Shown here piece after piece: positions 1 to 4,866 of a DNA stretch of 8,333 nucleotides. Each line of letters starts with the position of its first letter. The first letter of the stretch is position 1. Below the pieces are notes generated by a model. It had not been told where the DNA came from, made no database searches, and worked only from the letters and a program-made list of their open reading frames with translations. The stretch spans positions 1 to 8,333 of the forward strand of contig JAUWBP010000038.1 of the NCBI GenBank assembly GCA_030601665.1, in the 5' to 3' direction. The stretch comes from Hadesarchaea archaeon (GTDB lineage: Archaea; Hadarchaeota; Hadarchaeia; Hadarchaeales; Hadarchaeaceae). The position numbers and the translations under genes were made by a program.

Positions 1-117
1 AACAAAAATAATCAAAAAGAACGATCGTCAGAAATTAGAGACGACAAGAAGTTAGATTGATATTACTTCTTTTTTGTTTGAAAGAAGGCCTTCGCTACTC
101 GGAATTAGCCGCGGAAC

Positions 118-588
118 TCATTCAGCCGCATATATCACGCCAATCACAAGACCATGAACGTTTCCCTCTGGAATCCAATTACGATCGGGCTCCGGGAGAT
201 TGTCCCCCTTGGCTATGAACCGATAATTTCCGTACGTCGTCCCCACCTCGATTATCCTGTGGACTATGTTGTCATACCCTGGCTTAGTCGGATGTTCGTA
301 AATGATGATGTCGCCAACCCTGAGATTCTCCCCCTCGACTTCGACCCAAAGGATCACATCGCCCGACCCGAACGTCGGCTCCATACTTGTCCCACTAATG
401 ACGGAGTAAGAGATCCTTCGGTCGATGTATACCTCGTATCCGTGGAAGATCTCCGTCCACTCATACGTGTTGTCGAGAGGTATGCTCTCGTTAGGTTTCG
501 ACCTAGAGCTGAACCACCCAATTCCCATAGCGACAAGAGCGACGGTCAACGCGAGGATCGCTACCCCTTTTCTATCCACGTTACACAC
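118..588 (-). CDS. Signal peptidase I, archaeal/ER (Sec11/SipW) type, family S26B
   Basis: This is a membrane-bound serine protease that removes signal peptides from secreted proteins at the outer face of the membrane. An N-terminal hydrophobic segment at about residues 8-26 anchors it. The catalytic Ser is S68 in SGTSMEPT. H110 in the VHRI motif replaces the Lys of bacterial LepB, which marks the ER/archaeal/SipW subgroup. D129 (KGDN) and D135 (EPDRN) match the two conserved aspartates. At 156 aa it is near the minimal catalytic core and has no C-terminal membrane helix. The listed start is a GTG at 588. A second in-frame GTG at 579 (giving MDRKGVAIL) has an AAAGGTG Shine-Dalgarno 8 nt upstream and may be the true start. 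It lies downstream of a secreted protein gene on the same strand, which suggests a dedicated substrate. The family call is firm; the substrate is inferred. Confidence 0.9.
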   Translation of the reverse strand: MCNVDRKGVAILALTVALVAMGIGWFSSRSKPNESIPLDNTYEWTEIFHGYEVYIDRRISYSVISGTSMEPTFGSGDVILWVEVEGENLRVGDIIIYEHPTKPGYDNIVHRIIEVGTTYGNYRFIAKGDNLPEPDRNWIPEGNVHGLVIGVIYAAE

Positions 589-614
589 CTTTCAAAATAG
601 TGGTCGTTCTGAGG

Positions 615-623
615 AAATATAAG
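615..623 (-). promoter_or_regulatory. TATA box of the signal peptidase gene
   Basis: The minus strand reads CTTATATTT. Its centre near 619 predicts a transcript start near 593, leaving a leader of about 5-14 nt depending on whether the GTG at 588 or 579 is used. The gene therefore seems to have its own promoter even though it follows another gene on the same strand. Confidence 0.55.
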
Positions 624-624
624 C

Positions 625-636
625 CGTTAGCTAACG
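625..636. promoter_or_regulatory. 12-bp perfect palindrome next to the TATA box (candidate operator)
   Basis: CGTTAGCTAACG is a perfect palindrome one base upstream of the TATA box of the signal peptidase gene. It covers the position where TFB would contact the BRE. A dimeric repressor or activator could bind here. No second copy was noticed elsewhere in the window. Confidence 0.35.
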
Positions 637-647
637 CTAATCCAGCT

Positions 648-661
648 AAAAAAAGAAAAAA
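648..661 (-). terminator. Oligo-T terminator after the zinc-ribbon/secreted protein gene
   Basis: On the minus strand this is TTTTTTCTTTTTTT, starting 16 nt beyond the stop codon of the gene ending at 678. Runs of T on the non-template strand are the usual archaeal termination signal. There is no clear stem-loop. Confidence 0.6.
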
Positions 662-677
662 GATAGAAGCTATGTCC

Positions 678-1403
678 TTACTTGTAGCAGTAGTATGTCA
701 CGGTCAGCGCGATGTTATCGCCAGCTCCGAGTCTGTAACCGTTGCCATCGTTGTCGAATAGGTGGTTCGTACGGATGAACGTTGGGGTTCCATCCTCGAA
801 ATCGTATCTCTTTCCCGTGGTAACAGTACTCTCGTCGTCGCTGAATGCGTTACTGATGACTATTCTCACGTACATGTTCTCCTTGTTGACGTACGCCATG
901 TTGTCGGTGTGCCCCTTGACGGCGACGACGATATCGAAGAGATTTTCGTAGGGGACGTTCTCAGCGGCTTGCCCAGTATCTTCAATGACGGCTGTGTTCC
1001 CACTATAGGTCTGAAGGTTTTCGTGACTGGTCAAGTTCTCGGTGTTCTCGAACAGACCATGTTGCATGATGTAGATGTTCTCTATCCCTGAGTCAGTTGG
1101 TATCCCCCCAGCGAAGGCGATCCCACCGGCCGTTGGTACACTTATAGTGGCGGGCTGTCCAACGATCGGAGGCACTTCTCCTGCAGGGGTCCCATAGAGA
1201 GCCCATGCCCCAATCGCTGCTACTATTATGATGACCGCTACGGTTGCCCAAGGAAGTTTACTTGTCATTTCTTTTTCACCTCCTTTTTTTATTTTATGTA
1301 CCCCCACAGCTCCGAGATAATCCATTCTACCCTTGCAGCGCGGGCATTCCTTTGGCTGCGAAATCTTCGACTTCCACTCGTATCCACATCGGGGGCACTT
1401 CAT
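678..1403 (-). CDS. Secreted/anchored beta-rich protein with N-terminal zinc ribbon; unknown family
   Basis: I do not recognise the family. The frame has two parts. Residues 1-31 form a C4 zinc ribbon (C3, C6, C20, C23) of a kind often seen as a small stand-alone archaeal protein. Residues 46-241 look like an exported protein: MTSKLPW, a hydrophobic segment at about 53-69, a possible cleavage site after AWA (66-68), then about 170 polar, strand-rich residues with a sequon at N123 and the ending TVTYYCYK. The ATG at 1403 has no Shine-Dalgarno but sits where a leaderless transcript would begin. M46 (1268) has a textbook GGAGGTG 8 nt upstream. The cell may therefore make two proteins from one frame, or the shorter one may be the main product. 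The signal peptidase gene downstream suggests a substrate/processing pair resembling SipW-TasA systems, but no TasA/camelysin signature was established. Confidence 0.75.
   Translation of the reverse strand: MKCPRCGYEWKSKISQPKECPRCKGRMDYLGAVGVHKIKKGGEKEMTSKLPWATVAVIIIVAAIGAWALYGTPAGEVPPIVGQPATISVPTAGGIAFAGGIPTDSGIENIYIMQHGLFENTENLTSHENLQTYSGNTAVIEDTGQAAENVPYENLFDIVVAVKGHTDNMAYVNKENMYVRIVISNAFSDDESTVTTGKRYDFEDGTPTFIRTNHLFDNDGNGYRLGAGDNIALTVTYYCYK
1277..1283 (-). promoter_or_regulatory. Strong internal ribosome binding site inside the zinc-ribbon reading frame
   Basis: The minus strand reads GGAGGTG, complementary to the 16S rRNA tail, exactly 8 nt before the ATG at 1268. It lies within codons for K-G-G-E-K and points to initiation at M46, just ahead of the signal/anchor segment. 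It is the best Shine-Dalgarno noticed in the window. Confidence 0.75.
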
Positions 1404-1425
1404 GGTTGGTACTCTTAAACAACGT

Positions 1426-1433
1426 CATAAAAA
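1426..1433 (-). promoter_or_regulatory. TATA box of the zinc-ribbon/secreted protein gene
   Basis: The minus strand reads TTTTTATG. Its centre near 1430 predicts a transcript start near 1404, that is at the ATG itself. This supports a leaderless mRNA and makes 1403 a genuine start for the zinc-ribbon part. Confidence 0.5.
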
Positions 1434-1505
1434 GCTTTGCTAATCTTGCTATTACTATGATTATGACCATGTCTTTGTATATATCTATCGTGTTTTTCCG
1501 AAACC

Positions 1506-1513
1506 TTTAATAA
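1506..1513 (+). promoter_or_regulatory. BRE/TATA promoter of the winged-helix regulator
   Basis: CCGAAACC followed by TTTAATAA looks like a BRE plus TATA element. The centre near 1510 predicts initiation near 1536, so the ATG at 1538 would head a leaderless message. It shares the 134-nt divergent intergenic region with the promoter of the secreted protein gene. Confidence 0.6.
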
Positions 1514-1537
1514 GAAGAGTTCAGCATCCGTTAGTGT

Positions 1538-2176
1538 ATGAAGGTAAAAAAGGTTGATCGCGTTCTCCGCGAGATTCTTTACCGAGTCTACGAGCGGAAC
1601 GAGTCGTTCATGAGCCAAAAATCGCTGGCTCAGGTATGCGAGCTGTCAATGGATACCGTCAACCGCCTCGTGTCGAAGCTCAACCAGTTCCGCGCGATCG
1701 AGAAGAAGCCGCTCGGGTTCAGAGCGGTAAACCCAAAGAAGATCCTCTCCTACTGGGCAAGCACCCGAAACCTTGCCAGCGATGTCGTTTACAGCACGTA
1801 CTCGCCCGACTCGGTGTCGAAGATCGAGAGCGAGCTCCTTCCAGAGTCCATTTTCACTGCATACTCGGGCTACCGGCTCAAGTTCAACGAAACTCCAACC
1901 CATTACGAGGAGATTTTCGTCTACGCCGACCCAGATGAGGTGCGACGGAAGTTCCCGGAATCGGGTGTGGAGCGGCGCAACCTATATGTGTTGAGGCAGG
2001 ATCCCCACCTCGAGCGCGTGGGAAAGGATAGGACTGCAACGCTCGCCCAGCTCTACATCGACCTCTGGCAGATCGGGGGCGCCACGGCTGACCGATTCAT
2101 CCTAGAACTAGAAAAGCGACTCGAGCCTAGGTCGATCGAATCCCTGAAGATGCTGGCGCGGAAGGGAAGTTCCTGA
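1538..2176 (+). CDS. Winged helix-turn-helix DNA-binding protein, AbiEi-antitoxin-like
   Basis: This is a probable transcriptional regulator of 212 aa. Residues about 8-60 form a winged helix, with the helix-turn-helix in the stretch from MSQKSLAQVC through SMDTVNRLVSKL and a basic wing at FRAIEKKPLGFR. Residues about 75-165 form an alpha/beta domain containing FTAYSGYRLKF and EEIFVYADPDEV. The C-terminal block at 169-195 (LAQLYIDLWQIGG then FILELEKRL) resembles the end of AbiEi-family antitoxins, where a QLYxDL motif is typical. No AbiEii-type nucleotidyltransferase toxin lies nearby, so this is more likely a stand-alone regulator than half of a toxin-antitoxin pair. It is divergent from the secreted protein gene, whose promoter it may control. 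The leaderless promoter supports the ATG at 1538. The DNA-binding call is fairly firm; the family name is tentative. Confidence 0.75.
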   Translation: MKVKKVDRVLREILYRVYERNESFMSQKSLAQVCELSMDTVNRLVSKLNQFRAIEKKPLGFRAVNPKKILSYWASTRNLASDVVYSTYSPDSVSKIESELLPESIFTAYSGYRLKFNETPTHYEEIFVYADPDEVRRKFPESGVERRNLYVLRQDPHLERVGKDRTATLAQLYIDLWQIGGATADRFILELEKRLEPRSIESLKMLARKGSS

Positions 2177-2181
2177 TTTTT
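2177..2181 (+). terminator. Short T tract after the winged-helix gene
   Basis: Five T residues directly follow the TGA stop, in the 11-nt gap between two convergent genes. It is a weak but plausible archaeal terminator. No comparable T run was seen for tpiA on the other strand. Confidence 0.3.
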
Positions 2182-2187
2182 CCCGAC

Positions 2188-2868
2188 TCACTTCGAAGTT
2201 ACTCCATTAGCGATGTCTAACACCGCCGCTCGAGGATCAGGGGCTTTCACCACACTTGATGCGAGGAGCACACCCTCGGCGCCCAACTCAAGCGCGATCC
2301 GCACGTCCTCGCCGCTTGTTACCCCCGCGCCGCAAAGCACTCGGACCCCTGGATTGACCCCGCTCACGAGCTTGACCGCGTCGCTCACGACCTCGGGTTT
2401 AACTTTAGAAACAGCTCGCCCGCTCCCTATCAGCTCGGGGGGCTCGACCGCGACCATGTCGGGCTCGAACACCGCGACCCGCTTGCAAACCTCTGGATCC
2501 CTCGCGCAGACGACGCTCGTTAGCTCCAACTCTCGCAGGCGCTTCACCACTTGCTCGATTTCCTCAGGCTGAAGCTGGTGCTCCGAGTGATTAATCAACG
2601 AACCAACTGCCCCCGTTTCCTTTGCCGTCTCCGCCAACAGCCATCCCGTGTGAGCGCCCGGGGTGATAGGGTCGATGTGCTGCGCGAGCACCGGAATATC
2701 AATTTGACTCGCGACCCGGTAAAGATCGAAGTTCTGAGGGGCGACCGCGACGCTTATCCCCTTTTCCTTGGCCACTGAGGCTATCGTCTTGGCAAGCTCC
2801 ACCGCTCGCTCGCCCACTGATTGAGGGTAGGTCTTGAAGTTCACGATCACGATCGGGGTTTTCAGCAA
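2188..2868 (-). CDS. tpiA: Triosephosphate isomerase (archaeal type)
   Basis: The enzyme interconverts dihydroxyacetone phosphate and glyceraldehyde 3-phosphate in cytoplasmic glycolysis/gluconeogenesis. Numbering from the TTG at 2868 gives a protein of 226 aa, the short archaeal length (about 220-230, against about 250 in bacteria). Visible landmarks are N10 and K12 in VNFKTY, the AQHIDPITPGAHTG block, catalytic H94 in INHSE, catalytic E142 in VAVEPPELIGSG, the flexible loop after it, and the phosphate-binding CGAGVTSGED and GAEGVLLASSVVKA segments. The frame stays open to a TTG at 2895, but that codon lies almost on the TATA element, so a start there is unlikely. A weak GGTGG precedes the TTG at 2868. 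All catalytic residues are present, so the enzyme should be active. The gene converges on the winged-helix gene with 11 nt between stops. Confidence 0.95.
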   Translation of the reverse strand: MLKTPIVIVNFKTYPQSVGERAVELAKTIASVAKEKGISVAVAPQNFDLYRVASQIDIPVLAQHIDPITPGAHTGWLLAETAKETGAVGSLINHSEHQLQPEEIEQVVKRLRELELTSVVCARDPEVCKRVAVFEPDMVAVEPPELIGSGRAVSKVKPEVVSDAVKLVSGVNPGVRVLCGAGVTSGEDVRIALELGAEGVLLASSVVKAPDPRAAVLDIANGVTSK

Positions 2869-2898
2869 ACCGCCACCGCACGAACTTGGAGCCAATCC

Positions 2899-2911
2899 TA
2901 TAAATTATTTA
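2899..2911. promoter_or_regulatory. Near-symmetrical TATA element shared by tpiA and the MFS gene
   Basis: TATAAATTATTTA reads as a TATA box on both strands. On the plus strand, TATAAATT predicts initiation near 2928, just before the ATG at 2935. On the minus strand, TAAATAAT predicts initiation near 2880, just before the TTG at 2868. No other AT-rich element is present in the gap, so one element probably serves both directions. Confidence 0.55.
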
Positions 2912-2934
2912 GCACTGCCCGTCGACTCTCGACC

Positions 2935-4053
2935 ATGCGCCAATTATTCACAGGCATGCTCCTCCTAGCAATTTCGATGGGAATGGCCGGACTAGCGCTG
3001 CCCCTATACGCGAAGGACCTAGGGGCGAGCTATACCGAGATCGGAATGCTCGGCGTGGCTTACGTGGTCTTTTTAATCCTCTTCTCGGTGCCGGTTGGAC
3101 GCGCGGGCGATCGTCGAGGCAGAAAGCCCCTCCTCGTGCTCGGGTTCTTCCTTACAGCATGTGCGCTGGCCCTCTACTCCCTCGTGGACGTAGTAATCTG
3201 GCTCATAGCCCTCCGATTCTTCCAAGGGGCGACCGAGGCGCCGATATGGGTCAACGCCCAGAGCGCGGTCGCTGATCTCTCGGAGCGGGGCGAGCGGGGG
3301 CGAGCGATGGGCGCCTACGGGACTTCCTGGGCGATTGGTTTCGGGATAGGGCCGTTAATGGGCGGGGTCCTCTATGCAACCATCGGAGCTGCGCAAACTT
3401 TTCTGCTGAGCGCGCTCGTCGCGTTCATCGCCACCGCCATCATCGCGGGGATGCGTCTACCCAAACCAAAACTCGTGGCAAGAAAGTTACGGCTGCGCAG
3501 CATCTGGCCCGCGTGCTTCGTGGGGCTCATTTATGTGGGCATCGTGTCAGTCGTCTTCCTTCTTTTCCCAGTCTACGCTTTCAAAGCACAGCCTGAAGGA
3601 GGGCTAGGCATGTCAGAAGTTGAGATCGGCCTCCTCATCGCGCTCTTCGCAGGAATTCGGGCGGCGCTTTTCGTGCCTATGGGAAGCCTCTCGGACCGCA
3701 TCGGCCACCGCTCGATCATCTTGGCCGGGATGTTTGGATCCGCGCTCGCCTTGGCTGGCATCGCGCTCGTCTCCGGATACTTGGCGCTCGCGGTCATCAT
3801 CTCCATCATGGCCGCTGCCGAAGGGGCGATCTACCCCGCAGTGATGAGCATGATCTCGAAGGCCGGCGAGGGAAAAAATCTGGGCTATGTGATTGGGATC
3901 TTCAACGCCGTAACCATGGTGGGGTGGGGGCTGTTCCCGGGAGTGGGTGGGGCGCTCGCCGACGTCTATGGCCCGACCTCGCCCTACCTGATGTGCGCGG
4001 TGGTTGCTCTCGTCGCGTCGGTGCTACTCTGGAAGCTGCTTCCGAAGAAGTAG
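2935..4053 (+). CDS. Major facilitator superfamily transporter
   Basis: This is a membrane transporter of the major facilitator superfamily, 372 aa, with about 12 hydrophobic helices in two halves. The classic loop 2-3 motif A is at 55-64 (GRAGDRRGRK), and its second-half copy at 250-259 is GSLSDRIGHR. Helix 4 carries RFFQGATEA (94-102) and helix 5 a motif C-like GFGIGPLMGG (135-144), a pattern common in drug:proton antiporters and related exporters. The substrate cannot be read from the sequence. The short loop and basic stretch at about 175-190 separates the halves. The frame is open upstream to 2821, but that extension is antisense to tpiA and not hydrophobic, and the TATA box places the transcript start near 2928, so the ATG at 2935 was chosen. 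Its stop directly abuts the 3' end of an oppositely oriented tRNA gene. Confidence 0.9.
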   Translation: MRQLFTGMLLLAISMGMAGLALPLYAKDLGASYTEIGMLGVAYVVFLILFSVPVGRAGDRRGRKPLLVLGFFLTACALALYSLVDVVIWLIALRFFQGATEAPIWVNAQSAVADLSERGERGRAMGAYGTSWAIGFGIGPLMGGVLYATIGAAQTFLLSALVAFIATAIIAGMRLPKPKLVARKLRLRSIWPACFVGLIYVGIVSVVFLLFPVYAFKAQPEGGLGMSEVEIGLLIALFAGIRAALFVPMGSLSDRIGHRSIILAGMFGSALALAGIALVSGYLALAVIISIMAAAEGAIYPAVMSMISKAGEGKNLGYVIGIFNAVTMVGWGLFPGVGGALADVYGPTSPYLMCAVVALVASVLLWKLLPKK

Positions 4054-4177
4054 TGGTGCCGGGGGCGGGGATCGAACCCGCGAACCTCAGGATTTCTCAC
4101 ATCATTTCGTAATCAGCACTCAAAACCGTCGATCAGGTTATGAGTCCTGCGCTCTAACCAGGCTGAGCTACCCCGGC
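4054..4177 (-). tRNA. Elongator tRNA-Met (CAU), intron-containing, CCA encoded
   Basis: All arms fold on the minus strand. The acceptor is GCCGGGG with CCCCGGC, followed by discriminator A and encoded CCA. The D arm is GCTC/GAGC with loop AGCCTGGTTA. The anticodon stem is CAGGA/TCCTG with loop CTCATAA (anticodon CAU at 4142-4140). The T arm is GCGGG/CCCGC with loop TTCGATC. The G1-C72 pair and the lack of GGG/CCC in the anticodon stem exclude an initiator, and the arms resemble archaeal elongator Met rather than Ile2. A 45-nt intron sits after position 37. The variable region counts as six nucleotides (AGGTTC), one more than usual. The CCA end touches the stop codon of the convergent transporter gene. 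Confidence 0.95.
4094..4138 (-). other. 45-nt tRNA-Met intron at position 37/38
   Basis: Archaeal splicing sites can be drawn exactly. A 4-bp helix pairs CTCA (4144-4141, containing part of the anticodon) with TGAG (4099-4096). It is flanked by 3-nt bulges TAA (4140-4138) and AAA (4095-4093), each cut after the second base. Removal restores the 7-nt loop CTCATAA and joins CAGGA to TCCTG. The intron-side helix is weak, with only C4137-G4100 clearly paired. Confidence 0.9.
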
Positions 4178-4197
4178 AAGTTAGAAATCTGCGCCCT

Positions 4198-4207
4198 CAA
4201 TTTTAAC
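4198..4207 (-). promoter_or_regulatory. TATA box of tRNA-Met
   Basis: The minus strand reads GTTAAAATTG. Its centre near 4203 predicts initiation near 4177-4179, which matches the 5' end of the tRNA. Confidence 0.5.
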
Positions 4208-4226
4208 TTTAACGTCGCGCGAGTGG

Positions 4227-4236
4227 CGAACGTTCG
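4227..4236. promoter_or_regulatory. 10-bp palindrome in the tRNA-Met/CBS intergenic region
   Basis: CGAACGTTCG is a perfect palindrome, preceded by another short one, TCGCGCGA at 4215-4222. Both lie between the two divergent TATA boxes. They may be an operator or chance; nothing else supports a role. Confidence 0.2.
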
Positions 4237-4287
4237 ACATGCTTTTCCGTCTCAACCACTGCACACCTCCACCAACTGCGCTGCAAG

Positions 4288-4297
4288 TTTTTAAATA
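4288..4297 (+). promoter_or_regulatory. TATA box of the five-gene CBS operon
   Basis: TTTTTAAATA has its centre near 4293 and predicts initiation near 4317-4320, giving a leader of about 10 nt before the TTG at 4328. No later gene of the operon has room for its own intergenic promoter, so this one probably drives all five. Confidence 0.6.
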
Positions 4298-4318
4298 ACC
4301 CAATCTATATTAAAAGAT

Positions 4319-4323
4319 GGTGA
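4319..4323 (+). promoter_or_regulatory. Ribosome binding site that fixes the TTG start of the first CBS gene
   Basis: GGTGA lies 4 nt before the TTG at 4328. An ATG at 4317 opens a four-codon frame (Met-Val-Asn-Ser) whose TGA overlaps the TTG in a TTGA junction. The same TTGA junction occurs between the third and fourth CBS genes. Translational coupling is possible, but the simple Shine-Dalgarno reading is enough. Confidence 0.45.
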
Positions 4324-4327
4324 ACTC

Positions 4328-4858
4328 TTGAAGCGCATCGTTTCAGTGCGGGACGCGATGACCGAGAAAGTTCTCACAGCGACCCCGAACACCACGGTCG
4401 CCAAAGCGGCAAAACTCATGGCCGAGCGAGGGGTTGGAAGCATCATTGTCGTGAAAAGCAAAAAGCCCGTTGGAATCCTGACCGAGCGTGACCTACTCAT
4501 GAAAGTCGTGAGCCTGAACCTGATGCCCAGTAAGGTCAGGATCGGCAAAATCATGTCGGCCCCCATACAGACGATCGAGCCCGAGACGGATATCACCGAG
4601 GCCGCGCGGATAATGGCCCGCAGCAAAATCCGACGTTTGCCCGTGGTCGAGCGCGGGGGCCTCATAGGCATCCTCACCGCGAGCGACATCACCGCAATCT
4701 CCCCTGAGCTCATTGGTGTCGTGACAAGTCCAGAAATGCCAGCACGCGAGGAAATCGATCAGAGCGTCTGTGAAGCCTGCGGCGAGGTTACGACTGCCCT
4801 CCACGAAGTTAACGGCACGTGGGTCTGTGAGCACTGCCGCGACACGACGGGCGGGTAG
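4328..4858 (+). CDS. CBS-pair protein with C-terminal zinc ribbon
   Basis: This is a cytoplasmic ligand-sensing protein of 176 aa and the first gene of the CBS operon. CBS1 spans about 6-60 and CBS2 about 72-126, together one Bateman module. Each ends in the nucleotide-binding signature, GILTERD (D55) and GILTASD (D120), so both ribose-contacting Asp residues are intact. A C4 zinc ribbon follows at 148-170 (C148, C151, C167, C170: CEACG and CEHC). CBS pairs fused to a Zn ribbon are a known archaeal family typified by Ta0289 of Thermoplasma acidophilum. The ribbon is the only non-CBS domain in the operon and so the clearest candidate output, for protein or nucleic acid contact. The TTG start is supported by GGTGA 4 nt upstream and a TATA box about 35 nt upstream. 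Only 8 nt separate it from the next gene. Confidence 0.9.
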   Translation: MKRIVSVRDAMTEKVLTATPNTTVAKAAKLMAERGVGSIIVVKSKKPVGILTERDLLMKVVSLNLMPSKVRIGKIMSAPIQTIEPETDITEAARIMARSKIRRLPVVERGGLIGILTASDITAISPELIGVVTSPEMPAREEIDQSVCEACGEVTTALHEVNGTWVCEHCRDTTGG

Positions 4859-4866
4859 ATGTTGAA

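Noticed and set aside
1..117. Possible gene end or RNA gene at the left edge
   Set aside because: No credible frame or fold. T tracts at 70-75 (plus strand) and 14-18 (minus strand) could end transcripts, but no gene could be tied to them beyond the signal peptidase.
154..600. 148-codon open frame on the plus strand
   Set aside because: It is the antisense shadow of the signal peptidase, whose catalytic motifs are clear.
1538..2176. Complete AbiE toxin-antitoxin system
   Set aside because: No nucleotidyltransferase toxin gene lies on either side; the flanking genes are tpiA and a secreted protein.
2869..2895. Longer tpiA start at the TTG at 2895
   Set aside because: It would add nine residues absent from archaeal triosephosphate isomerases and lies too close to the TATA element to be transcribed.
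2821..2934. Upstream extension of the transporter frame by 38 codons
   Set aside because: It overlaps the start of tpiA on the other strand, is not hydrophobic, and lies upstream of the transporter's TATA box and predicted transcript start.
4054..4177. tRNA-Ile2 or initiator tRNA-Met reading of the CAU anticodon
   Set aside because: The G1-C72 pair and the anticodon stem CAGGA/TCCTG lack initiator features, and the acceptor and D arms look like archaeal elongator Met.
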